Source: Ophiocordyceps camponoti-saundersi (nom. inval.)
Lineage: Eukaryota; Ascomycota; Sordariomycetes; Hypocreales; Ophiocordycipitaceae
Assembly: GCA_003339415.1 (NCBI GenBank)
Contig: PDHQ01000001.1
Location: 124,001-188,000, forward strand
Reading direction: 5' to 3'
DNA: 64,000 nucleotides
Shown here in pieces: positions 10,363-21,617 of the stretch. Every line of letters begins with the position of its first letter. The first letter of the stretch is position 1. A program made the position numbers and the translations under genes. Below the pieces are notes generated by a model. The model saw only the letters and a program-made list of their open reading frames with translations. It did no database searches and was not told the DNA's origin.

Positions 10363-11660
10363 ATGTCAACAAAAAACGGTGATAACCTCCTCGTCCCCGA
10401 ATACCCTCAGGGCCATGTCGGTCATCTCAACGCCGCTCAGAGTGACGCCCTTGAGCAGTTCCGCTCTCTCGTCAAGGAGCGGGGACTGAAAGTGGCTGAT
10501 GACGGCACTCTTCTGTATGCCACAAAAGCCACCCTTTTTTCCCCTTCCATGTCCCATCTGACTTGATGCTAATGCTCATTCGTCAAAGTCGTTTCCTCCG
10601 AGCGCGACGATGGAACCCGCAAAATGCTCTTCAGCAGCTCACGAGCAGCCTCAGCTGGGTCGAGACCGCTGACATCGAGTCTCTGCGGTCGAGTCTTGAT
10701 GCGGAGCAATGGAAACAGTCGTACGAATCCGTTCGTCTCCTCCTTCTCTCCCCCCCCCCTCTCTTTCAGTTAAAGAACTACATTGCTCACACGTCACTCG
10801 GCAATCTATAGGTCCCCATCTGGACTGGCCGGAGAGATAGACGCGGTCAGCCAATCCTCTTCGTCGACGCCGGAGCCATCGACTCAAAGGCCTGGTCTGA
10901 AGCCGGTCAGCCGCAAGCCATCCGCGACTACGCCGCGACCAAGAGCAAGCCCAACGGTCTCTCCGCCTCGACACTGACGTCGGCCCTTCATCTCGACATG
11001 CTGTTCCGCGTCGCCGCTCCCATGTGCTCCAACACCAAGGACAGGCTTCATCCGGACGTGCCCATCACCATGGCCACCATCATCGCCGACATATCCGGCC
11101 TGTCGCTGCGCAAGTTCTGGTCCATCAAGAACCACGTCTTCTGTCTCCTGACCAGCATCTCCGACCTCTACCCGGAGACGGCCTCGCGCATCTTCTTCGT
11201 CTGCGCGCCTCCGTCGGTGGGCATCATGTGGAACTGGGTCAAGTCCTGGCTCGACCCCGTCACGGCTTCCAAGATCGTCATTCTCAAGACGCAAGAGGTG
11301 AAAGCCGCTCTCGAGGACTTCATTCACCCCAGTAGCATCCCCGTCAAGTATGGAGGTAGCTTCGAGGGCGAATGGGGTCGTGATACCGTTCTGGATGAGA
11401 GTCTGCAGAACGCTGTCAGCTGGGAACCCGGTTTCGATTCCCTTCCGACCGCAGCCCTGTCGATGGAAACCGTCGATGACCGGTTGGTTTGCTATACCAC
11501 GGGCTCGGATAAGGGGAGTCCCCGTCGCCAGAAGATCTTTACCATGCCCATCTACTCGCATTCCGACTCGCCCGATAGTCCCAGCGTCGAGTTGAGCCCG
11601 ATGGATGAGAAGGTGGTGGTTGATCGGCCTCAAGTCTTGGTAGCGTCCGCGGCAGCTTGA
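10363..11660 (+). CDS. Sec14-like CRAL-TRIO phosphatidylinositol/lipid transfer protein
   Basis: Three exons are modelled: 10363-10514, 10589-10730 and 10812-11660, joined by 74- and 81-nt introns (the first ends in an AAG acceptor after a GCTAAT branch site; the second uses donor GTTCGT). The product has 380 residues. Sec14-type proteins exchange phosphatidylinositol and other lipids between membranes in the cytosol. The N-terminal CRAL-TRIO-N helix region contains RFLRARRWN (about 52-60). The lipid-binding domain starts at VPIWTGRRDRRGQPI (about 99) and continues through DISGLSLRKFW, LYPETASRIFFVCAP and the KIVIL segment; SSIPVKYGG (about 275) closes the domain, a stretch conserved across Sec14 proteins. 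A 75-residue tail follows. The intron model is supported because the three frames join into one continuous family match. The exact paralogue cannot be named. Confidence 0.88.
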
Positions 11661-11893
11661 ACAAGACGGGTTTTTTTGATGATGTTTACCGAGTTTCGCC
11701 ATTGAAGCCCTACTCGACGATTGTATGAACAAGGTCAAAGACCACCACGTGTATGTACATGTAGTTTCTATATGCCCTCAATATGAGTATGGCCACCTTG
11801 ACACATGACGTATATACATAACTCTATGGCTACCTACCTGCTCTACCCATCTTGTCTATTGTGTATGCATGCACGCATCTCTCATTCCACCGC

Positions 11894-12490
11894 TCAAGAC
11901 CTCCGTCGACGCCATTCAGCCAACCCCTTCTGCAACTCGTCCCACGTCATGCCGTCCCTGACAAGCCACATGGTGACGCCAAGACGTTCCGTATCCCTAT
12001 TTCGACTCTCGTCATCAAAGAAGAGAACATCTTCAAAGGCGATGCCCGTCCGCGCCTTTATGGCCTCCATATGTCTTATCTTGCTGCTGGGATAAATCTC
12101 CAGCCCGCCGTCGAAGACGTCAAGAGCCCGGCGCGGTACGGCCCCCCCCGCTTCCTCGGCCGCCGGCGGCAGGTGGAGCATCGTCAACAGTTCGCGCGCC
12201 AGCCGGGGCGCGCTGGTGCGTGACGCAACACCTAGACGGACGTCGGACCGTTGTAGGTGGTCGAGCATCGCCGGCACGTCTTGGTAGAAGGCTAGCCGCT
12301 CGCCCGTCCGGTCCGTGGCCGCAGAGTGTTGGGCGTTGGGCCGTAGCGGCGGCGTCACGTGCGTGTCTACCCAGAAGGGCCACAGGGTATAGTCGAGGTC
12401 GAAGACGATGATTTTCGGTAGCGGCGCTTCCAGGGCCGGGGGGTTGACGGCCATGACGGGGGGGAGCAGGATAGCGAAGGTAGAGGCCAC
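11894..12490 (-). CDS. Magnesium-dependent phosphatase-1 (MDP-1) HAD-family protein
   Basis: A single exon encodes 198 residues. MDP-1 enzymes are small HAD phosphatases acting on protein tyrosine, fructosamine-6-phosphate or similar substrates; the fungal substrate is not established. HAD motif I is DLDYTLWPFWVDTH, with nucleophile Asp31 and acid/base Asp33 numbered from the first Met; WPFWVDTH is characteristic of this subfamily. Motif II is the Ser in GVASRTSAP, Lys in SSKIRH is motif III, and DVLFFDDESRN supplies the motif IV acidic pair. Length fits the family. A second Met at 12454 could be the true start, since the first 12 residues are hydrophobic and unlike relatives. The gene diverges from pac1. 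Confidence 0.88.
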   Translation of the reverse strand: MASTFAILLPPVMAVNPPALEAPLPKIIVFDLDYTLWPFWVDTHVTPPLRPNAQHSAATDRTGERLAFYQDVPAMLDHLQRSDVRLGVASRTSAPRLARELLTMLHLPPAAEEAGGAVPRRALDVFDGGLEIYPSSKIRHMEAIKARTGIAFEDVLFFDDESRNRDTERLGVTMWLVRDGMTWDELQKGLAEWRRRRS

Positions 12491-13039
12491 CGGGCTGGCT
12501 GTCTTCTATGTGCCTACCTAGCAATGTTTCCTCCAACTGTGCGTAGCTGGTCTCCGGCTGTTTGGCATGCCTGGCTGGCAGCTGGCTGAGGGAGAGCACG
12601 TGATGCTGCTTGTCGTCGTCCGCACGTCATGGCGGCTGTGGCGCTTACGTGGCGTCTGTCAGCGGCTGTAGACGCCATCTACAACAGGCGCCGGCAGATG
12701 GGCAGATGTCCAACAACAGGCCACCCTCCTCCACCCTCCCCCCCACCAGCACAAGACATCGATGCTCAACGTGCGCCTCCCTCCGGCCTGCATTGATGCC
12801 GCCGTCTTTCCCATGAGACAGCCTTCTCTCTGTTCTTCCTCCTCTTCTTTTCCTTGGTCTCTTCATCATCATCTTCTCCCTCTCCCTCTTCCTCTTCCTC
12901 TTCCTCTTCCTTCCCCTCCCCCTCCTCCTCCGTCCCGTCGCCTACCTTCCAAGCCGTCGCCGTCCCCTCCCCCCGCCTGATGCGGTTTTGATCGCGTGCC
13001 GCCGGGAGCAGCGCGCCGGTGCGAGCATCAACAAGCATC
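12491..13039. other. Divergent promoter region between MDP-1 and pac1
   Basis: A 549-base spacer. It contains a CACGTG site near 12596 and a long CT-rich tract (about 12830-12930) on the sense strand of pac1, typical of fungal core promoters or leaders. Frames open here are simple-sequence translations without homology signals. Confidence 0.5.
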
Positions 13040-14584
13040 ATGAGTCGCACGCTGCCGAGCAAGCAGGCCGAAGAACTGTTGGTGGCTACCTTTCCTTTCC
13101 ACCATATTTTCCTCCCTCTTCTTTGTTGCTATCCTTGTTCGTATCGTCGTCGCTGACGCGCGCGCGCGCGCCCACTCAACACTGTTCCAGGCACAAGTCT
13201 ATCGTCGCCTATCTCGCCGCCAACAACCTGCCCAACTCGGCCGCCTTGCTTCGCGACGAGGCCGGCCTCAGCGAAGACGTCTTCGACGCGGCGACGGCGA
13301 AGAAATACGAGACGCTGCTGGAGAAGAAATGGACCAGCATCGTGCGGCTGCAGAAGAAGGTGTGTACGGCCTCGTCGCCCCAGCGCATCGGTCCCTGAGC
13401 CGGCGGCCCTCCCCCAGATCATGGATCTCGAGACGCGCAACGCTGCGCTGCAGTCGGAGCTCGATAACGCCACGCCCGACTCGCTATCGAAGCGTACGCA
13501 GGATCCCTTATCGTGGCTGCCCCGGCTGCCGTCCCGTCACACGCTCGAATCGCACCGCGACATCATCAACTGCATCGCCTTCCATCCGACTTTCACCTCC
13601 ATCGCCTCCGGCTCCGACGACAGCACCATCAAGATCTGGGATTGGGAGCTGGGCGAGCTAGAGCAGACTATCAAGGGTCATACCCGAGCCGTCCTGGGCC
13701 TCGACTACGGAGGCCCTCGCGGTGCTGCCTTGCTAGCCTCGTGTAGCTCCGACCTCTCTATCAAGCTATGGGATCCGGCCGACCAGTACAAAAACATACG
13801 CACGCTGTCGGGCCACGACCATAGCGTCAGCGCCGTTCGCTTCGTCCCGGCCGGCTCACAGTCGTCGGGCAATCTGCTCGTCAGCGCGAGCGGGGATAAG
13901 ACGCTCAGGATATGGGATACGACGACGGGCTACTGCCTAAAGACCCTCAAGGGACATACGGGGTGGGTTCGAGATGTGTGCCCGTCCCTCGACGGCCGCT
14001 TCGTCCTGTCTACGGCCAGCGACCATACGGCGCGATTGTGGGATATATCGGTCCCTAACCCCGAGAACAAGGCGACGATGCTGGGCCATGATAATGTGGT
14101 CAGGTGCTGCGCCTTTGCGCCGCCGTGCGCGTACCAATACCTGGCACCGCTTGCCGGGTTGAAGAAGCCACCGCCAGCGACAAGCGCCGCTGAGTTTATG
14201 GCCACCGGGTCGCGGGACAAGACGATCAAGCTGTGGGACTCTCGAGGAACGTGCATTAAGACGTTGATAGGGCACGACAACTGGGTCACAGCGGTGGCCT
14301 TTCATCCCAGTGGCAAGTACCTGCTCTCGACGGCGGACGACCGGTCGATCAGATGCTGGGACCTCAGTCAGGAAGCGAAATGCGTCAAGGTGCTCAGCGA
14401 AGCGCACCAACACTTCATCACCTGCCTTCGATGGGCGCCGGGAGCGTCCAAAGACGTCAACGGCGCGACGGTGGAGGCGCAGAATAAGAAGGCGGCGGAG
14501 GCGGCGGCGGCGACGCCCGAATCAATCCGTTGCGTCATCGCGACGGGGAGCGTCGACATGACGCTCAAGATCTTTGCCAACTAG
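13040..14584 (+). CDS. pac1: PAC1/LIS1/NudF dynein regulator (LisH, coiled coil, WD40)
   Basis: Three exons: 13040-13077, 13191-13359 and 13418-14584 (introns of 113 and 58 nt), giving 457 residues, the normal fungal length. PAC1/LIS1 binds dynein motor domains with NudE and controls nuclear migration and microtubule transport. It starts [13 protein letters not shown], split by the first intron, and resumes with [18 protein letters not shown], the LisH dimerisation motif. A short coiled coil ([34 protein letters not shown]) follows, then [11 protein letters not shown] and seven WD40 blades, each ending in WD or equivalent (KIWDWE, KLWDPA, RIWDTT, RLWDIS, KLWDSR, RCWDLS, and a last blade ending LKIFAN). 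The GC alternation around 13160-13170 is inside intron 1. There is no sign of damage. Very secure assignment. Confidence 0.95.
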
Positions 14585-15622
14585 ACGAGCCTTTTTTGTT
14601 TCAAGGAAGGGGCAAAGGTGCAGGAGGAGTGAGAAAAAACAATGTACGTCCGGTGGAAAAGGGCCTTTCCTTCTTCTTCACTTTCTCTCTTGTTCTTCTC
14701 TCTCGTCCTGAGTTTCCATTTGTCTCATTGGGGCGTTTTTTTGATCCGTATCTCGCTCGTGTAGGTAGAGGCGGCGCCAGGGTACATTTCGATATGGATG
14801 TTGAAACTCTGTGGACGAGAAGGAAGAGAGGCAGAATAGAGCAGGCGTTGGGTTTTTGAAGATGCGTCACCAACCATGCAGGCATGTGGGATAGACTCTA
14901 TAGTAGGTAGACTGTGGTAGAGTCAGAGGTGGTCGTCACTCTAGTCAGTCTGGTAGACGAACTGAGGGTCAAAAGTCGTTAGGGCGCGTCCCCCCACCCC
15001 CCAATCCCATCCCCCACTGCCCGGGCGCCGTCAAGCCACTGCCAGCGGCTAGTGCACACCTAATTGGCCCGCGGCCCACAGTCCGTCCGCCCGCTGTGCC
15101 GGCCACTGACCCCGTCTCTCCTCTCGGACCCTCATCACCGCACTTTATCATTACTACTGCTGCTGCTCCTGCTACTGCTACAGTGCTACTGCAGTAGGAC
15201 CCCCAGCAGGAACTACCTAGGCACCCTCCTCCCTCACTCAACCCCCCCCCCCGGCATCTCGGGGAAAGCAAAGCGAAAAAAAAACAAAACACACACACAC
15301 ACACTGTTCAGCCACCCAAGCCCGTTACGCTTTATTAATAAGCTCTCGCTTGGCCTCTTAGTCTTTCTTCTCTGAACCCTTCCACTTCCCTCCAACCTCC
15401 TGCAACGCTTCCTCCAGTGAGTCCGGACAAGGCCCTTTTTTCCCCCATCGCCAGTCCCTCATCGATAGCTTCACAGCTCTAGCCGCATCTCATACCTGCT
15501 GCTCACGTCGTCGCTCTCGCCCGTCGCGCCGACCTCCCCGTCTCATCCTCGCGGGCTGTTCTTCGTTTCAAGCTTCGCCTCGTGCTGCCGGTAGAAAGAA
15601 GAGAGGGAAAAAAAATTGCAGC
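14585..15622. other. Intergenic region upstream of the Pom33-like gene
   Basis: About 1 kb with no supported gene. It contains the pac1 3' UTR, a CTG/CTA-rich stretch (about 15150-15195), a short poly(C) run near 15242-15252, a CA microsatellite (15289-15304) and a long pyrimidine-rich leader before the next ATG. Confidence 0.5.
15289..15304. repeat. (CA)8 microsatellite
   Basis: Eight AC dinucleotides following an A-rich stretch, in the likely promoter or leader of the Pom33-like gene. Confidence 0.8.
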
Positions 15623-16662
15623 ATGACGCCTCCGCCCAACGCCAATATGTCTCTCCAAGAACGGCTTCTGAACTTGGCCAAGACGCTTCAGTGTATGTTA
15701 TCCTCCTTCAGATTGTGTTTCGGTGTTTTGCTGACCTTGCCTATCTATTTAGTCGCCTGGTTTGTTGGGTTCGTCTTCGTTCCGTGCACCTCTGATGCTT
15801 GCCTGCTTGCTGACCTGACGTCTTCCTCGTCGGATAATACAGACACATGACGCTCATCCTTGCCACGGTGAGATATGGTTTCTCGTGGCTCCGGATGAAC
15901 TACTACGGCCGCATGGCCCAGATGTCCTACCGCACCTCATTTGTCGCCGCCATCGTGACATACGGCATCGTCGTCTACAAGACGCAGCGCGCGCGTGCCA
16001 AGACGGGTGTCAGGGCTTCGGGCGGCCTCGTAGGCCAGCTCTCCGACGAAAATGTCCAATACCTGCGTACGACGGTTGCCTGCCCTCCCGCTTTGACTTG
16101 ATCGCTGACGATCCTTTGCGCAGTCATGGCCCTGGTCTGGCTCTTCTCTCCTCAGTATCCCATGGCGCTCATGCCCTACTGCGTCTACTCCATCTTCCAC
16201 GTCGCCACCTACACACGCGCCAACCTCATCCCCGTCCTCCAGTCGCCGCCTACTGCCGCCCCGGATGGGAGCGCCCGGCCGCGGGCCAGCAACCCTTTGG
16301 CCGACAAGATCGGTCACTTCGTCAAAGATTACTATGATGCGTCCATGTCGGTCGTTGCCGCGCTGGAGCTGTCTATCTGGGTGCGCATCCTGTTCTCGGC
16401 CATTCTCTTTCAGCGCAGGTCCTGGATCCTCCTGGTTCTCTACACGGCATTCCTCCGCGCGCGCTACTCCCAGAGCTCCCACGTCAAGTCGACGGTGTCT
16501 CACCTCTGCGCCCGCATCGACTCTCTCGTCGGTGCTCAGGGAACTCCTCCGGTCGCGCGTCAGGTATGGGACAGCACCAAGAGTGGCGTTCGGCAGTTTC
16601 ATGACGCCACCGACATGGGCAAGTACGTCAACGTCGGAGGTCCCGCTAAGAAGACGTCGTGA
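15623..16662 (+). CDS. pom33: Pom33/Tts1/TMEM33-family ER and nuclear-pore membrane protein
   Basis: Four exons: 15623-15692, 15753-15768, 15843-16066 and 16124-16662 (introns of 60, 74 and 57 nt), giving 282 residues. The family shapes tubular ER and helps distribute nuclear pore complexes. The joined protein reads MSLQERLLNLAKTLQ, then FAWFVGH (across the tiny exon), then TLILATVRYGFSWLRMNYYG, QMSYRTSFVAAIVTYGIVVYKT, SDENVQYL joined to LMALVWLFSPQYPMALMPY and YSIFHVATYTRANLIP, all hallmark TMEM33 segments. Four membrane segments are expected. The 16-nt second exon is required to keep frame and recreate the conserved FAWFVGH; a downstream Met at 15847 would lose the first membrane segment. 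The start could also be the second Met (15647). The C-terminus ends in Lys-Lys-Thr-Ser, which may matter for ER retention. Confidence 0.9.
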
Positions 16663-17524
16663 TGGAAGGTGTATGGCGGCGCCTATGCGAACCGCCACCA
16701 CCCGTCGTGTGCAAAGGAGCATGGAAGGCGTGGGAACAAACGGCTGCTCGAACTCTTCAGGCGGATCGGGCGAAGCTGTTGCTTGAGGCTAAGCGTACGA
16801 CGAGGCATTAGAAGTCGGGGAGAGAGCGTCTTGTGCAACTTTGAAGGGTGTGACCTTGTATTTCCCTTCTTTTTATCTTCTTCTTCTTCTTCTTCTTACC
16901 TCCTATCAGTCTACTATTCTTTAGGTGGGAAGATGGGGAGCCGGCATGAGCGGGTATGAGCTTTTCTTTTTACTCTGCCGTTTATACTCCAGGTGAAGAC
17001 ACGATCGAGAGACAGAAGTAGTTGAGAAGACGTAGGTTCGTCGCACGGCCAGGTTCTATCCGGTTGAGACTGGTTTCTATAGAGGTTTTCCCGAAAGTAT
17101 CTCTTACCAGAACCTCCAGTGTGAGGTATGTAAATGGTCGGTCTGTTTTTAATACCTGGTTGGTAAGGATAACTGCAAGTGGTTATACGGATACACACTC
17201 ACTCAGACACGCACACTCACGAGGTCTTGTGCAAGAGTGACCTACCCTAAAGTTCGTCATCGCAAACAGGTTGGTGGCGATCGCCGTCGATTAAGCCCCC
17301 CCCCCCCCCTTAAGCGTTGGGCGAGCTTCTCCCGGACATACCTGATGGTGTGTGTGTGTTACTTGTTGCTTTATGAAGGCGTCTCTGCGTCCTTGACTTT
17401 CTTGTCCTTCCTGTCTCTCTTCTTCCTCTTTATCCTTCTCTTGACCTAGGGTCTTCTAGGGTCTCCTCCCCCTCCCCCTTCACCACCCTCCCGTCATCAA
17501 CGCCGTGCCACCGCGCTGCTGCTC
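16663..17524. other. Intergenic region between pom33 and the PTEN homologue
   Basis: No gene supported. The first part is likely the 3' UTR of the preceding gene with a TTC-rich tract (about 16870-16900). A poly(C) run of 13-14 bases lies near 17297-17310, and a strongly pyrimidine-rich leader precedes the next ATG. Confidence 0.5.
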
Positions 17525-19335
17525 ATGGCGTCTATCCTACGACAGATCGTGGCCGGCCCCCGAGCCAGACACCCCGAAGCTGGACTCGACCTCTGCTATG
17601 TGACGGACTTCATCGTGGTGACGTGTGTGCTTGCTTCTCTATGTTCTTTCTTACTTCTTCCACTCATGCTGATGGTTTCTTCTCTCTTGTGAACAAATAC
17701 AAAACTGACAGATCCGGTCCGTCACAGACGTATCCGCAGCGGGCGTATCGGAACCCGCTTGATCAGCTCGTCTCCTTCCTCGATTCCAAGCACGGCCGCG
17801 ACTGGGCCATCTGGGAGTTTCGGGCCGAGGGGACGGGATACCCGGACGATGCCGTCTATGGTCGCATCCGGCACTATCCATGGCCGGATCACCACCCGCC
17901 GCCCTTTCGGCTTGTGCCGTTGATCATGGCCAGCATGCGAAACTGGCTTAATGGAGGATCCTTGGACGGTGAGCAAGAGTCGGGAGAGGTCAAGGATGCG
18001 GCGGCTGGGAATCGTGTCGCCGTCGTGCATTGCAAGGCTGGAAAGGGTCGCAGCGGGACCGTCTCTTGCAGCTACTTGATATCCGAGGCTGGTTGGACTC
18101 CCGAGGATGCGTTGGCTCGCTTCACCTCAAGGAGGATGCGTCCTAATTTCGGAGCTGGAGTTTCCATTCCTTCTCAGCTTCGTTGGATCTCTTACGTCGA
18201 TCGCTGGACTCGTCATGGGAAGAAGTACGTCGACTGTGCTGTCGAGATCATCGAGTTGCAAGTCTGGGGGTTACGGAACGGGGTCAAGGTCAACATCGAG
18301 GGCTTCGTCGATCAGGGTCGAAACATCCGCCCCTTTCACACCTTTCCCAGACAGGAGAGGCTCGTCGTCACCGCCGGTGCTCCGGCCGGCGAGGGCATCG
18401 GTCAGGCCCTGTGGGATATCGCAGGTTACCCGGCCACGTCGGCCGTCGACCCGGCGCCCGAAGACGCCAACCTCGCCGACGCGGCCAACGCGCCGCAGAA
18501 GCACCTTCGGCCTCCCCTGCCCGACCGTCCCGGCACGGACCCGGCGGCCCAGCTTCGTACGCGTGAGAAGCTGATGCGCAAGGGGACCGACTTTATCCAA
18601 CGCGCGCCGAAGCAGCAGCAGCAGCAGCAGCAGTCGCAGCAAAAGCAAGAACAACAGTCGTCCGAAAATAACGCTTCGTCCTCCTCGACCAGCCGCGTCG
18701 AGCCTTCGGAGGAACCGGAGCCGGGCGGCATGGCCGTCATCTTCCGTCCCAAAGAGCCGATCCAGCTCCCGACGGCGGACGTCAACGTGTCGGTCGAGCG
18801 GCGCAACAAGACGTCCAAGAGCATAGGCCTGACGATGGTGACGGCCGTGGCCCACGTCTGGTTCAACGCCTTCTTCGAGGGTCAGGGTCCGGAACAGGAC
18901 GGCCGACCTTCGGAATCGGGCGTCTTCACCATCGACTGGGAGGCCATGGACGGCATCAAGGGCTCCAGCCGCAAGGGAGCCCGCGCCCTCGACCGTCTGG
19001 CCGTCGTCTGGCGCCTCGTCAACGCCCCCTCCACCTCCCCGGCCGACGGCAAAGTCGTCTCCCCCGAAGACATCCCCGAACCGGCCGTCGGTCAGCCCGT
19101 GCCTCAGCTCCAGCCCGCCGGCGAGGGCGGTCCGGTCGTCGTCGTCGCAGAGCCCGACCTCGGTCTCAGGAAGCAGAGCCCTACCAGCGCGGACGTCAGC
19201 CGCGCTAGTAGCTGTCGGTCTGACGAGGAGGTCAAGGACGGCGCGGTCGGGAGCAAGGGCGATGACGAGGCGTCTATGCAGGGCGTTCGCTGTAGCGGTC
19301 CGGCTGGTGAGGAGCTGCTGCCTGAGGCGAAGTGA
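17525..19335 (+). CDS. tep1: PTEN-type phosphatidylinositol 3-phosphatase (Tep1-like)
   Basis: Two exons, 17525-17622 and 17712-19335 with an 89-nt intron, give 573 residues. PTEN homologues dephosphorylate the 3-position of phosphoinositides. Exon 1 encodes the N-terminus with GLDLCYVTDFIVV; the splice recreates TSGPSQTYPQRAYRNPLDQL, a conserved PTEN stretch. The CX5R loop is HCKAGKGRSG with nucleophile Cys140 and Arg146, matching PTEN including both Lys residues. WPDHHPPPF contributes the WPD-type loop. A C2-like domain follows (VKVNIEGFVDQGRNIRPF), is interrupted by a low-complexity stretch with a Gln tract near residues 333-350, and finishes with DVNVSVERRNKTSK and HVWFNAFFEG, the PTEN C2 end. 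The tail is Pro/Ala/Glu-rich and probably disordered. The catalytic residues suggest an active enzyme. Confidence 0.92.
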
Positions 19336-19555
19336 GGGTTTCTCCGATGAGCGGGGGAGGGCTGTGAGTGGAAGACGTAGATGTAGGAGTCATGAGGCGA
19401 GATTCGGAGGGAGGCATTGACTTGATGGGGCAGCATACGTTTAGATAGATTTTCTGGCCCTTTTGATCACGGCATGGCACTTGCAAAGATAGGTAAACAG
19501 ATATTTATATGCATGGAAACGGTTGGCTAGTAGCATACTCGAAAGCCATGGTGAC
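19336..19555. other. Convergent 3' spacer between tep1 and ctk2
   Basis: A 220-base tail-to-tail spacer that presumably contains both polyadenylation regions. No other feature is visible. Confidence 0.5.
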
Positions 19556-21254
19556 TCAGTAATATCGTCCCCTCCCCCGATGATGCCACCCATCGCCACG
19601 ATAACCCCCGTACGGTCCCCCTCCCCCTCGCCGATGGTCACCTCGATCCCTGTACCCACCGCGGTAAGAGCTCCTGGGGGGGTGATGATGGGAATCGCGA
19701 TCGTAAGCGGAGGGCGGAGGCAAAGGCTCATCGACCTCCATCTCCACATCCTCGAAGTCGCGGGTGAAGTACTCAGCAGCCTTTACCTGTTCCTTATCCG
19801 CGGCCTCGGGATCGAAGACGAAGCGCATGGTGCCGTCCTGGCCTCTCGCAGTGCGACGGATGGAAGCGTCCGGGGGCCAGATGACGTTTCCGCCAACGGG
19901 GCCGTTGATCTCATTCGAAGGATCGGAGGATAAGATGGCGGCGGAGGAAGAAGAGGCGGAGGAAGGATTGGGGGGTGCGATGATGGGCGTTAGCGGGTTG
20001 GGATCCGCTACCTCGCAGCGGGAGCAGTGGAAGAGGAACCTGGGGACGGCGGAGTCGTCCAGGTCTGTGTTGAGGCGGATCTTGATGTCTATGAAGGCTG
20101 CGAGGTCGTGGAAGACGGTGCCTAGCCTTGTTGATTTATGGTGCTGGACGTACAAGTCGAGGAGGTCCAGCATGGTTTCCATGACGGCGTCGCGGCTTTG
20201 CTTGTAGCTTGTATGACGACGGCGGTGATGATGCGAGTGGTCGGAGAGGGAGAAGAAACGGTCGTGGACCTTTTCGAGATGCTCCTTTCGTAACCGGGCC
20301 GTGAGTTCGATGACGGCCGTGGCCATGACCAGCGTCGTTCTCTTTATCGGCACGAAGGTCTTGTACATGTCCATACAGATTGCGTAGGCGGTTGCGAAGA
20401 AGGCCTTGGCCTGGTTTGACGTCCCTAGTATGCTCCTGACTAGTTTGACGACGAGCTTCTGCGGATAACGAGTTCGGAAGTCGAAGCCTATGGTTTCTAG
20501 GATGAGGCGTTCGAGGCCGATGATGACTTTTCCCGGCGACTCGAAGATCTATGTCATATTCAGTCAGTGAGTGAGTGAAAGAATGGGGAGATGGCACGCT
20601 CTCAGGAGAAGGGATAGAAAAGGGAAGAGAGAGAAAAGAGCGGGCTTCACTTTATCGTCTGGGGCGACAGGCTTGTCTGGGTTCTTGACGTTGTACGCGG
20701 CAGCGAGGATATCCTTTGACTTCTTGATGGTGTCCTCCACCTTGCAAGCGACGAAGAGCGAAGCCAGCGCAGCATCTTGATAGTTATATTCCGAGTCGCG
20801 AAAGTTGAGACGAAACTTGTGATAGTAGGTACAAGCCGTATCAAACGTTCGCACCGGCCTTTTTTTCATTCATCAATCATTCATATGAGTTTTTTTTCCA
20901 ACGACCTCAGTCAGTCAGTCAGTCCAGAGCTGGCGGTCGTGAAAGAGGGATTGAAAAAACCAACAGCTGGAGGTATTCGCGGACGTTATCGATGAGCTGC
21001 ACGCCCTGAAGCCGGTAGTTATCCTCGCGCGCTGGATCGCAGCCGTTGTCCTTGAGGAGTCGTCGAAGCTTGATCTCGGCGCTGTACTGGTTCGAGCTCG
21101 AGATGAAGCCTGGGTGCGGCCCTATCCGACCGCCTTGGCCGTTGGGTGATGTCGTCTGATCGGTCGGTGACGCCTCTTCCGCGGGGGACGGAGCGTAAAC
21201 GCCGCCGTTGGGCCGTGTTGGAGGTGGAGGAGGTGGTGACGGTGGAGGCGGCAT
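19556..21254 (-). CDS. ctk2: Ctk2-like cyclin of the CTD kinase complex (CTDK-I)
   Basis: Three exons on the minus strand: 21254-20965, 20858-20651 and 20548-19556 (introns of 106 and 102 nt), giving 496 residues. Ctk2 pairs with kinase Ctk1 and partner Ctk3 to phosphorylate Ser2 of the RNA polymerase II CTD during elongation. The N-terminus is Pro-rich. The cyclin box runs from QYSAEIKLRRLLKDNGCDP through LPVRTFDTACTYYHKFRL, YNYQDAALASLFVACKVEDT and KKSKDILAAAYN, then IFESPGKVIIGLERLILETIGFDF and the second cyclin fold. Splice junctions rebuild LQLPVRTFDTA exactly; the first intron uses an AAG acceptor. The C-terminus is an RGG/RG-rich tail (SSYRGGYRDRG to RGRGRYY), unlike the short tail of yeast Ctk2. 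A general cyclin-K/L identity is possible, but the domain order favours Ctk2. Confidence 0.87.
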
Positions 21255-21617
21255 GACGATGTGAAGCTGTTATCTAGGTAGCTAGAGAGATGGTGCATCG
21301 TTGATGTCTGAGTGAGGTTTTGGACGTGAGGTCTGGAGGTGAATATGCGCATGTGATTGGCCAGTTAAGGGGCAAGTGAGAGAAGTGGAGTTGAGTATAG
21401 GGTAGCTAGCTATGCGATTTCACATGCTCGTGAGCCTAGCAGCCAAACACAAAACCTCAACCAAGGCAAGGGTATATAAATCTGTATATCGAGACGTTTT
21501 ACGAGTACACTAAGTTAAAGGAGAGGTGGGAAGGAAGGACTGATGGAAGATGTGAAGAGGAAAAGAAATCGACAAAGAAAAAAGAGAGAGAGAGAGAGAA
21601 AGAGAGACATATCAACA
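21255..21617. other. Spacer between ctk2 and the upstream minus-strand gene
   Basis: It holds the ctk2 promoter and leader and the 3' end of the 647-residue gene. A GA microsatellite lies at 21583-21607. No gene. Confidence 0.5.
21583..21607. repeat. (GA)n microsatellite
   Basis: About 12 GA units with one AA interruption, just downstream of the stop of the 647-residue protein gene. Confidence 0.75.

Noticed and set aside
12766..13062. 98-codon Glu/Lys-rich minus-strand frame upstream of pac1
   Set aside because: Translation of the CT-rich promoter tract.
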